NCBI GenBank assembly: GCA_022885665.1
Contig: JAGQDJ010000043.1
Span: 62,001-126,000, forward strand
Source of the DNA: Triops longicaudatus
Taxonomy: Eukaryota > Arthropoda > Branchiopoda > Notostraca > Triopsidae
DNA length: 64,000 nt
Reading direction: 5' to 3'
The notes below the pieces were generated by a model. It did not search any database. It was not told the origin of the DNA and was given only the letters and a program-made list of their open reading frames with translations. Each line of letters begins with the position of its first letter. Position 1 is the first letter of the stretch. A program made the position numbers and the translations under genes. Below, piece after piece: positions 13,461-25,585 of this stretch.

Positions 13461-15449
13461 ATGGCGAATATGGAAAACCAAGTGACTAACACAGAAAGAG
13501 AAACATTAATTCATTTAAAATCTACTGACCTTTGCAACACTCTCAAGGATTTGATAAGTTCGTGCAGTTTGGAGGAAATTTCTAAACCTGACGCCTATTT
13601 GTGGACTGACTCTGAACCAAAATCCAGCGTACTCTGTCACAAACTTGTCTTGGCCGCTGCTAGTCCTCTTCTAAACCAGATTTTGTCCGAGCAATGCTTA
13701 TGCACGGATGCCCATGTTCTGTGTCCCGGGATGAGGTACTTTTTTTTACTCAGAAAAAGATTTAAAATATTTTCCCGAAACTATTATATTTACTGACTTT
13801 ACATGTGTCTTAGTTGCGAAGAACTTTTCTGGATAAAAAATTACATCTACGCTGGTCAAGTCGTCATAGACTCCAAAAAAGTTCCCGAGTTCCTCACCTT
13901 AGTCCAAATATTAGACCTACCCACGCCCACATCAGATGTTCTTTTCACGGTAGGAATACCTGATTTTAACCTTACCGATAAAGACCAAGAACCTCTCATT
14001 GAAGAAACTGGAGAACAAGAAAATGAAGTGGGCAGACGACATGAAAGTGAAGAGAGCAGACAACAAGAAAGTACGCCAGTGGAAATGGATACATGTGAAT
14101 GTATTCCCACGCTTTCCAAATCGGTTTGCTCCGATTCCCCCGAACCTAGGGCGATTCGACGCAGCTCCCGAGTTCACAAACCGTCCCGAGTTTATGAAAC
14201 CATCAAAGCTGAACTGTTGAAACGGCAAGAAGACTTTACGGACGTTAGCGTCAAGGAGGAAGACGAGCATGAGGTAAGGGACGAATTTGGCCAGGAAAGT
14301 TCGGACGTTTCCCCAACATCCGTTTACACGTGTTCATTCTGCCAGGAAAGTTTCAGTAACCCAAAGCTGTTTAGCCAACATAAGAAGTCCCATTCAGCCG
14401 AACGACCATATCACTGCTCGGACTGCGACAAAACCTTTCGCTATCCTTCCGAGTTGAATTCCCACATGCGGACGCATACAGGCGAGAAACCGTTTCTCTG
14501 CGATATTTGTAAACGTAGTTTTGCACACCGTAGCACTCTAGCAGAGCATATGAATATCCATTCGAATAAAAAGGCTTACAATTGCCATGTGTGCTTGAGA
14601 GGGTTCTCGCAACGGAAAGGACTCCGCGCTCATCGTTGCGAAGGCCGACAAGAAAGTGGTGACAGTTTTCAGTGCGAATATTGCGGTCGAAACTTTACTA
14701 ATCGCAAAGCAATTGCGCTTCATCGAATTCATCACGAACAACGCGAGCCAACCGAGAAGCCCTTTTTATGTGATATTTGCGGACGCGGATTCCAGAATAA
14801 ATATATTTTACAGACGCATCAGATCACTCATACCGATCAGCGCAATTTTGTTTGCGAAACATGCGGCAAAACTTTTGCACAGAAAAAGCATCTTCAAGCT
14901 CACCAGTACGTCCACTCCGGCGCGGGGCGTCCGTATCAATGTTCACACTGCGATAAGAGTTTTCGGTACGTGGCGAATCTCGAAATTCATGAACGCGTCC
15001 ACACCGGTCAAAAGCCTTATGTTTGCCATTTATGTCAAGAAGCTTTTCGTCAGAAATGTGCGTTAAAGGAACATTTGAATACACATACCGGTTTAGACTG
15101 TACAGCGTGCGGGAAAAACTTCGCTACGAAGAAAAAGCTCACCAAGCATTTGTACACTCATTCAATAGCCTCCTGGGAATGTTCCATATGCCGTGAAAGG
15201 TTTAACGACATCGCCAAGTTAGAAGCGCATACAGCTACCCATATCGAACCTACCGCAGCAGAGAAATGTCCAACCGAGTCAATCATTACCTTTGAAGTTG
15301 TACCTGACTCCGTGGCCTCAGATGGTGAATTAGTCTTGAGCCAATCCATGATGCACATTATAGAGACGCCTGCGACCGTCACCGGGGACGAACCCTGGAC
15401 CTTTGAAGTAGTTATTCCCGGTGGGGAGTTGAACCACTCTGAAAGCTGA
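13461..15449 (+). CDS. BTB/POZ protein with 11 C2H2 zinc fingers
   Basis: Two exons, 13461-13735 and 13814-15449, joined in phase (AG|T, Ser92) to give 636 aa. An in-frame TAA two codons upstream fixes the start. Residues about 20-130 form a degenerate BTB dimerisation domain (LCHKLVLAAASPLL, then FWIKNYIYAGQVVI). An acidic and basic linker follows, with a sumoylation-like VKEE near residue 238. Eleven C2H2 fingers span about 263-568, with TGEKP-type linkers after fingers 2 and 8. Finger 4 lacks a proper final His (pattern ending H-R-C) and is probably degenerate. The tail contains TFEVV twice (ITFEVVPDS and WTFEVVIPG). The family are nuclear sequence-specific transcription regulators, often repressors. 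I cannot assign an orthologue. Only 608 nt separate it from DEPDC5. Confidence 0.93.
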
Positions 15450-15460
15450 GGAAGGGCGTT

Positions 15461-15466
15461 AATAAA
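15461..15466 (+). promoter_or_regulatory. Poly(A) signal AATAAA of the BTB-ZF gene
   Basis: AATAAA only 12 nt after the BTB-ZF stop codon, which implies a very short 3' UTR if it is used. Confidence 0.65.
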
Positions 15467-16920
15467 TGAATCTATTTGTATAAAAACTTGCTTTCCGACT
15501 GTAAGACACCAAATTTTGCAAATTTGCTTTCATTGCGACAGGGATCTGGAAAATACCACCCAGTAGGTATGGTTTGAGTGGAAGTTGAATGCATGAAGTT
15601 CAACAGCTTCCGAAGAACATAACTTTTAGCAAAAACATTAGGTGAATTTTTCGTAAAGTGGATTACACACGACAACACCGATATACCGAAAACACTTGTT
15701 AAGACACGCGGACAATTTTAAGTCCTATAAAACTAGAGTAAGATACCCAAATGCCGTCAATCGCCAGATCTCGCGACAGAAACTTTTTTTCTGGTGAAAC
15801 TTTTTTGTTACGCTCTAGATGTCACAAAAGTGCAATACTCAAGAAAGTGAGGTCCATTTTTCATTATTTACAAGCAATGTGCAGTCAAAGTTTAGTGGGC
15901 GTGCGCCTAAAATACAGAGTTTTGAAAGCTTGTAATATACAAGTAGCAACTCAGTTCACCTATGTTTTTAGCAGTTTATTTTCTTTTTCTACACCCAAAT
16001 GAGAGATTAGCAAACCTATCTCTGTGAATTACTCGATAATTCAAAGTTTTGTGAGCCTCAGGCTTCATGGCGTCTACCAGGGATGGGCTAAAAGGCGCCT
16101 TACCCCTACCAGTTAGAGCCTGAGCTTCGAGTTAGAGCCTGAGAGGTCGCTTGTGTTGTACCGTGCGTCTGAGAATAAGTGAACAGCTAGTAAACTCAAT
16201 GAAAATTGCAAAACAGCTTTTTTGAAGGTTATTGTGTGTTTTCTATATTAAATAAACGTAACGTTTGTTAAGTTGCAACTTGCAAGCCTTTTTTTTCCTT
16301 TAATAGACATGATTTGGAACGCAGGCCGCTTTTTGGCAGGTATTTTTCGAATAAGGGTTTTTGATCTCTTGCTGAGTATATTCGAACATAAAATATTTAC
16401 TGAAGTTAAATCGTATTAAACTACGGATTATGATAAAGCGATGGGCATAAAAGGTTGCTGCAACATTTTGGTTGAAAAGTCTTTGTGATACGCACGCAAG
16501 CTTAAGTAGATGGCAATTGGACATCTAACTCTTTGTTAATGAAGGGCAAGGATGTCGAACCTAACATGTTCGACAGTAGGGGCGAATAGAGTACTTACAA
16601 GGCTTACATCGTCTTATTGTGTTCTCAGTTCCACAACTTTCAGAACTGTGTAGGGTGAGCAATAAGTATCCAGCACCCCTGTGTTCTTTTCGCCTGAGAC
16701 TGCAACAGTGGAAGTTTCTTCACGAAGGCGCAGTGGCGGAAGAAACGAAGAAAGCTTCGCGAAGAATCTTTCATTATTGCCGTCTATGTAGGTCCTGAAA
16801 AATGCCTACCATGCCGGTTACATCCTGAAATAGCTTCCGAATGTCGGCGATATAAAAAAAAATGTTTTATGAAGTCTAAGAAATTCACCAGTCATTGGAC
16901 TTAAACGTCAGTGTAGGGCT
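15467..16920. other. Gene-free DNA
   Basis: No recognisable coding sequence, RNA gene or mobile element. A short direct repeat of GTTAGAGCCTGAG occurs around 16111-16142. The rest looks like unremarkable AT-rich intergenic sequence. Confidence 0.5.
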
Positions 16921-16940
16921 GGGAATTGGTTCGGCTTGAG

Positions 16941-17084
16941 TCGAACCGAATCGAGTTGATGTCGACTCGACAATGACAGACTTTGACTCGACTCGGTTCA
17001 ACAACGACCGACGTCGACTTGACTAGGTTTGAGAACGACCGACTTCAACTCAGTTCAACTATGTCGATGACCAACTTCGGTTCC
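16941..17084. repeat. 31-bp minisatellite with an inverted first copy
   Basis: Three direct copies of a 31-32 bp unit starting GACCGACTTC at 16975-17005, 17006-17036 and 17037-17068, then a partial copy at 17069-17084. Each contains variants of GACTCGACTCGGTTCAAC. The preceding sequence at about 16941-16970 resembles the reverse complement of the unit, so the block could fold as a hairpin. The copies have diverged at several positions. Confidence 0.75.
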
Positions 17085-17603
17085 AAGTAAATCGGCTTAA
17101 AATAAATCGGTCGACTTCAGAGTCAACTTTCACCTGTTTCGATGCAAGTTTATGTGAAAGTTCCAGAATGTAAGGTGAAAGCAGGTAAGCGAACGAAAAG
17201 TTCAAAGTCTGTGTACTATTTTCACCACCATTAAACAACAGCAACACCTTTGATTCTGTCTCTTCTACCCTATGTAAACGCTGATGCATTGCACCCGTCA
17301 GTTTCATTCCACATTATAGAAGCATTAAAGAATGATTTTTATAGTTTCTAGATCACCTTGTGCAAAAATATGACTTGTGTAATTTTGACCTATTGAATGT
17401 ATATCCAATTGATAATGTGATGCAAAAAAAATGTAGAAGTGTCCTTTCTTCACAGCTCCAGTATCAAGTTTTTAATTTTGATCATGCTCATGACTTATCT
17501 ACCTGACGTTTCATTGTTGAAAAAATTAATTATCTTTAACTTTGGCTGTAAATTTCTTTATGTAACTTTTTTGTTTTTAAGGACTTCTATTCATTTTACG
17601 AAA

Positions 17604-17660
17604 GATCAACTTCGACTCGACTCGTTTGATATCGACCGACTTCAACTCGACTCGGCATGG
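17604..17660. repeat. Second block of the 31-bp repeat
   Basis: Two adjacent units (17604-17633 and 17634-17660) with the same CAACTTCGACTCGACTCG and GACCGACTTCAACTCGACTC cores as the block at 16975-17084. They lie about 520 bp away with unrelated sequence between, so one repeat array was either split by an insertion or seeded twice. Confidence 0.7.
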
Positions 17661-18704
17661 AAAGTTGACGAGTCTTCTTGAACATCCTCTTTTGAATCCC
17701 CAATATTGTGACGAAACAAACGCCCCCCAAAAATCCTCTGTAAATCAAAAAACAAAACATGGCGCCGTATTCTCTCTGCGAAGATCATAATGAATCTCAA
17801 ACTGAAGTTTAAGGTCCATAACAAAGTAAGTTTTAGGGAAGTTTTCTTTTGCTCATATCAGAAACGGCGGCGGATGCGGTCGGAATTACCTTTCATTGTT
17901 GCGGTCCTCCAAGGATTCGAAAGATGGCTATCATCGCATTCATATCTTGGTATGAGTCCTGAATGTTTGAGGGATACGTACAGTACCTGCGACACACATG
18001 TCGTTTACACTTATTTTTTAATGGCAAAAGAACAGACGGGCACTGCAACGCCTCACCCACCCTGTATTTTTGGATTATTTTTATATTCGCGGCAAGGATT
18101 TTTATGATGTCTAATATGACAGCGTTTGAAACTCTTTTTTTTGTAAGTACTTAAAACACTATCAAGGAGATATAACTACGATAAGTTTTAAAATCGAAAT
18201 AAGCTGTTGATACAACTAGGGATATTTGAACAATAATTTTTCGTTAAATAATATACTTCTCCCAGTAGTATCGCCGCACTTGGATTATAATCGTAAAGCG
18301 GAAAGTAGAATAAAATATCTGTACAAGAAGTACTGGTAATCTAAGACATTTGTAAGACTGTTTCCAATTGCTGCAGTTCATACGAGTAGAGAGCTCGCGT
18401 CAAAAGTAACGTGACACGAAAGTAACAAAAATGGTAACTTTTGAACAAAAGGTTTATTGTGTCTGTAAGAAAATAAGGTCATGTTACTTACCGCTAGGCA
18501 CTATTAGTAAATGTTGAATGTGGAAATATTGAGTATTAATCAAGATATTTAATAATATCTAACTTCGCAACCTTTTTTTAAGAAAACGGTTGGCATGTTT
18601 TCGTCCGTTGCGTTCACTATAGACTACTAAAAATGTGTAAAAAATATTTTTTTTTCTCAGTTAATGATACCAAACAGTCCGTGTAAAGCTCAGACACCAC
18701 AGTT

Positions 18705-18707
<3 letters not shown>

Positions 18708-18744
<37 letters not shown>

Positions 18745-19008
18745 GAGACCTAGAAATCCCAGGACACCCGTCGAAGCGATAGTACCAGCCGATGTCTTGA
18801 CCATGGGACACAAGCTGGGAAAGATAGCAACGCTGTATAACGAGCTTGTTTTGGAGTTCGGAAATGTCAGGTGTAAGAAAACCCACCATAGACATAAGAA
18901 AAATGGTTGCCTTAATTTAAGTACATTAACCAACTGTACATGATTCGAGGGACAACAACTATACTCTGCAAGAATAAGACGTGCATTGTATCTATGGGAT
19001 GTTGTCAT
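18708..19008 (-). repeat. Poly(A)-tailed retroposon-like sequence
   Basis: On the minus strand an open frame from 19008 ends with a TAA stop at about 18739, and the stop runs straight into a 33-nt A tract (T33 at 18708-18740 on the plus strand). The frame ends in a hydrophobic stretch, SAGTIASTGVLGFLGLL. The stop-plus-tail layout suggests a processed transcript or the 3' end of a retroposon. I recognise neither the protein nor clear target-site duplications. A plain homopolymer next to unrelated sequence is the alternative. Confidence 0.35.
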
Positions 19009-22000
19009 AGTAGCCGTGGCGTTTGAAAACCGCTAAAATGTTCCAATATTTCTCGGGACTAAACTACAAAATTTTTGTTACGATACGTTTAGTGCATCAT
19101 TATACATTTGGTTGGTAAATTTTCTTTTGGGAAAACATATGTTAAACACGATGTTACTTTTGACCCAACGGGAGATTCGGTAGTAAGAAACAAGGGCTCC
19201 TAGTTTGAAGCTAGTTTAACATTATTTTAAGTTTTTAAGAAGCATACAATGGCTTAACAGAGAGTAGAAAGACACTTCATCTAGCGGTTATACATTCGGG
19301 TTACTCGTGGCAGAGTAAAATCTGACAAAGTGCGAATTGTTACTATTGACTCGAGTCTCCCTATTCTGTATCGAAAGAAAGTTCTTCGGAATATCTCGAA
19401 ACCACAGAAAATGACTACGTGTGATGGATTTGTGCTTTATTTGGAAGAGCTGTACCTGCAATGTCTTCGCTGCGGAATAGGTGCTGTTAGTCACGAGACA
19501 AGAGGTAAAGAACAAGCTATTTGCAGGATGAAGTTCGATGCAATTACAAAATCCACAGAGCTTTTTTCCAGGAGATGTCAAAATAAGCGTCGGACTTTGG
19601 TCTGATCGTGTTTAAACATGTTGAGAATTTTTGATACTTGGTACTTTTCTTTTAGAGAAACATCCATTTGTAGCTTGTCTACAGAATCCGTGAAACTTTG
19701 TGGGATCACAGATTAAACGCATTAGCATTTTTGAGCGCGTACGAGTACTGTTTAATCATTAAACTAGAATTTGTTTTTTGAATTAAAGAATTTAGCATTG
19801 ACAGTAGTTTCTTCTATTATTATTCGGACCAAATTTTCAAGAACTTGACTTACGTGGTAAGGAGAAGGGCGGATGGGTAACGCACGGACGCGGAATTCGT
19901 TCTTGAGGGAATGGCGAAGATGTTGAGTTGGGTAAGAGCGTAACTTGAAACAGGAGAGAAAGGCACTTTGGGCTCCTTATTTGCAAGCGTAATATGATTT
20001 GGACTAGAAAGTATATCCACCGTTGCTTTTGGACATTGTCTTCATTTTTCTGCATTTGGGTATGAGAGGCAATGGAGAAACGTTCTATAGAAACGGCAAG
20101 ATGCTATTTTACTCCCGCCAGGCATTTCCAGCTAGTCTTCAAGTGTTATTCTCGGGCAAAGTTGACAGTAAACCTAATAACGGAGGTTTCTCTGGGCTCA
20201 AATTTGTCTCCCCTCCTCTCTTGTTTGATGTGTACACAATACTCTAAGTTGAGCCATGTTTGCCTATTGCATAAACCCCAGGTACACATATTCCGTCTTT
20301 CGTGATTACTCCCAGTGTTTGACTGACTTAATACACCGTATTCAAGAGTATGTCTGTGTTCGATATCGAATTAAATTTTACTGTTCAAAAGGAATCACGA
20401 TCTTTCAATAAGATTATACCTCCCTTGACAAGTCGGTTGTATCTTGGCCAATAAGATGAAATTACGGGTATTGACTAAGGCTTTGAAAGCTACGGGTCGA
20501 TCTCAAGAGCAAAATCAACGCTTTTCGATGGTGAATAGGTTTTCAAGTGCAAGGACAATGTTTCTTTTTCACGCTGAAATTTGGCTCCTGGTAAACTACT
20601 TGAAAAATGTAATTAGGCGGGCCTAGTAGGGGATGGGATTATAGCAGCAGGGTGAGGCATGAGGTTTCTAGCGTCATTCGTGATGCATTATAGAGCCCAA
20701 AGGAGGGTAGAAAAGCTCATTTTTGATGCAAACTCATCAACGCCGTTTTCGTTTTTTTCTGAGGGCAGGAAGCCTTGTATAGTACCAAAAAGACACAAAT
20801 GTGGGAATAAGCGTGTTGAAGAACGGGGTGAAGGCAGACTGAACCTCCACGTCCACGTTGAGTCTTGGTGTTGGCTAGGTTGATTCGCCAAGACACCTCT
20901 CCGTGGAGCAGCGGCGTACCAAGGGATTAGCTAGCTGCCGGAAGAAAGGTGCTACTCTATTATTGATAGTGGGGTGGGAATTAGAGGAGCGCGGGTGTTC
21001 TCAATTCTGTCTTGGCCAAGCGGAAGGAGAATATAGTGGGTGCACAGGTTTGCCAAACGCAGGGTGTACAACTATACTACGTACCACCATGTACCGCCTA
21101 CTCCCTGGTACCCAATCCTCATGCATACTTGAACAACTTAGAGCGCCAAGGGTAGCGGACAACAATGAAAACTCAATGCTGGACACCACCCGGGTTCCTT
21201 TGCCTTTTATTCTGCGGCAGGCAACCCGCGACGTCCAACCAAATATTCTGTTTCCCATAATAGCGTGTTATGTTCTTTTGGGGGTGGGAGACTTTTCATG
21301 TCTTCCGATCGCCGACAGCTTTTTCCCCAGGAATTGAAATCGAGCTCTGGAAGGATAATTAATCTTCAAGGTAAAAGAGGGACGAGACTTTTCAATATTG
21401 GATTTATTACTTGCGAAAAGTTAGGTGAAGGCAAATGAGGAGAGAAGTTGGGTGTTGCTGATGTAAAAAGAGGTAGCTTCGAGCGGTGAATTTCTGTGTA
21501 GCGCCATTGTAACATGGGAATATGACAAGTTTGCGTGGTACCCAACTCCGCAATTAGTCTGCAGTTAGAATTTCCTTCGGGACTTGGTTAGGGTGTGCTC
21601 CCCACGTAAATCGGTTTCCTTTGGGGTATTATGGATTGCACGCGCTGCGTGTAATGACTAACGACAAGTTACGGGGATCCGAACTGTTGTTACCAATTTC
21701 ATGCCCTTTCTTTTGCGTCATCGCCTCGCTGGTGATGCCACCGTTTATAAAACATTCGCTTTTAAGATAAGGCTTCAAGTAGCGGGAACATTTTGACTGC
21801 TGAGCATCTATATAGGAAAATTCGAACGCCGCTTTCTGAGCTCTGATTTTGACTATTATTTCTTTGCTGTTTTTCAAGTACGTCTCGCTGTAAGAAGCTA
21901 TTTCAATACTTTATTTTTTGTATAAGCGTTTTCGATCCAAAGACACCAAATGGACAGCGATGCAGCAAATACAACAAATTACATATAATGACACTAAGTC

Positions 22001-24636
22001 CCTATGGTCATTGGGATCTACTGTTTCACTCGCCTATAATACCAGCTACCGTTCCGTAATACATAAAATATACTGCAATATTTTTTTCAAAGCTCATTCC
22101 ATAGAAGGCTTCTGGATACATAAAGGCATTAAAAAACTGTCAACTGATACATTTGTACCGCGTAAAATTTTCGTAATTACCGAAAGAATCGCATAGGGTA
22201 CCAAATGTGCCTAATAGGGATCAAAGAAAAATAACAGCGAAAGAGAAAAATGAGTCTAGTATTAGCGAAGTTCGACTCTCTCCTTGGCAGTGCGGTCCTT
22301 GTCTGTGAATCATTCCCATAACTGCAAACATTTCCTTGTAGCCAGGCTTCGTTATAGCATACTTTATTTTAATTAGACATCATAGACTAGTGTCGAACAC
22401 ACCGAGTTCTTGGGTTATTCTTGGAAAATTTTCTGACCGTCAGAAGGTATTGTCATAGCGAGATTTTCGAGTAGAGTATTTACTTACATTACATTGGAAC
22501 TTCAATTAAAAAGGTACTACAATCCAATTTCCACCGTGAATTTGCGAAGCTGGCCTGCGTCATGTTTCGTAATGATGGCGCTTGCTCCTGAGGAAAAGTG
22601 CAACCTGGGGCTGCTAGAAGAGGTGGGAGTCTCGTCACTGAAAAGTTGAAGGTGTCATGTGAACTAGGTTGCCTTCTCAAGAATGCAAATTAAGCACGTT
22701 TGCCCACTGCTGGGTTGTTTCCGAGACTCTTAACAGGGGCTCAAGGGTTCACTGTGTGAGGTCAAACATCAAAGACCACAGTGGACAAAGTGTGTTAGAC
22801 TAACATCAAAGATGCTTTTAACATCCCCGTCGGTGCCCCCAGCATCACTTGTCGTCTCGCATAACTTCTTTTACGGCCTCTTGACCTCAACTTTTACATG
22901 ACTTGGAAAGCTACAAAGCTTAACGTCACAAATTTCTCCCCACCCGTCAAGTCTTACTTTTATTTTTCTCCGGTAGGGAAGGGTGGATATCAATTGGAAT
23001 TAAGGAGCACTTGAGCATTAAATTCGTTAAAGCGGTATATTTTTGTAAGACGGTGCAAAAAATAAGTAGCGTTTCCAAGAGGAATGAGAGCCGAGATGAT
23101 GGAGTTGTATAGCTCGGAATGGGGTGTATACAGTGTGAGAAGGGTACAATCTGGCTTAAGGAGCCAAAGCTGGGCATTGTTGAGGCAAATGCACTGATGC
23201 AGCAAGTTGTCCTCTTCGCAGCACATACAGAGCAAGCTTCTCACCCCCCTTACGTAGTTTTAACCCCTTTCCACCATCACCACCCACCATACAGACACTT
23301 CGCACTATTCGAAGCAGCAGGCACGGTTTTAGGGCTTGGCAGCAAGTGACCGTAAAATCCTATCAAAGCAATGGGCATGCACACATACATGTATATTATA
23401 TCGCGTAGCGATTCGGAATATAGAGAGGCTATTTTTCGGTACCAATTTATCTCACGTTTGCGGAAAAGGGAATCAGTTTTATTCGAAATTCTATTAAGTT
23501 TCTATTAGAAAAAAGAGGTTATATGATCTTTCGGGTTTCACAACATCACGTTTGGGGAGGCCCTGGGGGAAATGCTTTTAATGAGCCTTTTGTTTACACC
23601 GGTCGTCTAGCAAATTTCTTTGCTTCGGCCTCTTTTTAACTTGTCAACTTTTTAACGAACTCAATATTAGTAACTTGTGCAGAGAAGCTTCTAAAAGAGA
23701 ATACTTGAATATATTCTCTTTCTAAAAGATATTATATACGGGAAAGGAGGGTAACTTGTTCCTCAGACTACAGTTTCATATGGGTAATTCGCTACTTCTC
23801 CGCATATCGTATTTTACAAACAAGTTGTATATTGTAGATAAGTCTACATGAGGCTTCGAAAACAAAATAGGTTCGATTTACTCCGCCACACTCCTGAGTA
23901 AACCACAAGGGAATTACATAGTAGGGCCTAATAGGTAATGAACTAAACATATCTAATGGCTGTACGAAAATCGAAGTTTCGTTATATAAAGCAAAACTGT
24001 TATGTATGTCGAAAAGTTTTAATGAGAAATGTAAGAAAACAATATAATTTGATATCATGCTTCCCTAACAAGAAAGGTAATCTATTTGTTCATTGCCATG
24101 GTATTAAAATGTATGAGAAGCCAACAATTTTACAAAAGTGTCTACGACAGTAAAGCATTATTTTAAGAGCAACGTAAGTTAAAAAGAAACTAACCACCAA
24201 CTGTCTTGAAAAACTACATGCGAGTCACGAATAACGCCAAAAATTATATTACGACAGGAAAAGAAATATCATAGTTACGAGAACACAACGATTTACTCAG
24301 CAGAAATTTAAAGTGGTTTCACTGAAATAGTCGGAGTTTAGCTTGTGAGTTTTTAGTAAGGTATATTACGTTCGTAATAATTAATTAATAAAAAGGGCTA
24401 TTTACATGTGTCAGGCTGCTACCACGAATTTATTAATAGTTGGGAATAACTTGAGGTTTAAGAGCAGCTCCCGAGGATTGAAGTGAACATTGTGAGCGCT
24501 TAACTCTCTTAGTAAGACGGCTCTTTCTCTACCCAGTTAGCGGCAACGAAATAGGCGGCGGGCAAGGTTTTGAACAGCGCGATCCTGGCAAGCGCACCTG
24601 GCAGAAGCCGCTTTACCCACTTGCAGTAGGTAGGAC
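19009..24636. other. Gene-free DNA
   Basis: About 5.6 kb without a supportable gene. The longest open stretch (20903-21337, +) begins with GTG rather than ATG and resembles no family I know. No RNA gene or intact mobile element is visible. One 16-bp motif at 23428-23443 recurs at 38423-38438. Confidence 0.5.
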
Positions 24637-25585
24637 TTAGTAGGGAAAAGAGTTGTCCGTATTTCGATCATCTTGCTGATCAACGTGGGATTTAAACGTG
24701 CGACGTCCCCGCCCTACGTTGAGATCTTTTAACGGATTCTCTGCTGTTTCCAATCGGAGTTCACACTTCTTCATCGCCGATTCCTGGATCCTGGTTAGGG
24801 TTTCGGATTGACTGGTAGGCGTGTTAACCCAAGCAGCAGACAGGACTTGTCTTGCTCTTTCGGAGCAGGAGGTCTATGACGTATGTTTAGGCAGTATTGT
24901 TAGGGTGCGTAAATCATTCCAGCTTCTAGCTCCAAAATGTCTCATTAACACGGATTCCAGGAACAACTCCAAGGGCGGAAGCCCTGTTTCGACTTCAAGG
25001 ACGGTGGTTGGGGTTATGCGTAAGATCCCTGTTATTGTCAACAGACTTTGTCTATACGCCTGCTTTAAGCGTCGAAGACAGGAACTGGAAACATTGCACC
25101 ATGCCGGATACCCGTATCGCATTTTTGCCATAGCTGTTGCTTGGAAAAGCGTGTGAAGTTGAGAGCAGTTAGTGGATTTCGAGACTTGGGACAGTTTCTT
25201 GATCCCTCGCGTAATTTTAATGCTTTGAGTCGCCACGCGCGCAACATGAGGCTTCCACAGCAGCTTTGAGTCGAACGTCAAGCCCAGATACCGCAGAGAG
25301 TCTTTTGACTGGACTACCAATGATCCCTGGACTATAGGAGCAACTTCTGGCTTTTGTCTTCTTGAAAAGTGAATTAGTTTCGTATTTTTTTTGAGAATTC
25401 CAGACGGAGTCTTTTGCCCAATTTTTCAAGAGCTGACAGGTTCTTGTCAAGAAACTGAACAATTCTTTTCACTGGATGATCATGAGGTGTCTAGGAGAAG
25501 ATCGTCAGCAAAGAGTTTGGAGCCAATACACTTCCGTTTTATGACACTGCGAACTGTTAATATAGGGGAGTCTTGAGGGAATATT
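24637..25585 (-). mobile_element. Non-LTR retrotransposon remnant (reverse transcriptase, broken)
   Basis: C-terminal half of a LINE-type (Jockey/I/CR1-like) reverse transcriptase on the minus strand. Reading downwards from about 25585: PQDSPI (a decayed PQGSP motif), catalytic LFADDLLLD at about 25489-25515, a region ending TKLIHFSRR, the thumb-type RYLGLTFDSKLLWKPHV at about 25240-25295, then a connection region continuing to a stop at 24637-24639. The frame is broken after the FADD block, again at an A8 run (about 25385-25395), and by an in-frame TAG at 24874-24876. The N-terminal half, endonuclease, UTRs and tail are not visible. This is an inactive fragment; the exact clade is uncertain. 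Confidence 0.85.

Noticed and set aside
20903..21337. 144-codon plus-strand frame
   Set aside because: Starts with GTG and shows no similarity to a known family.
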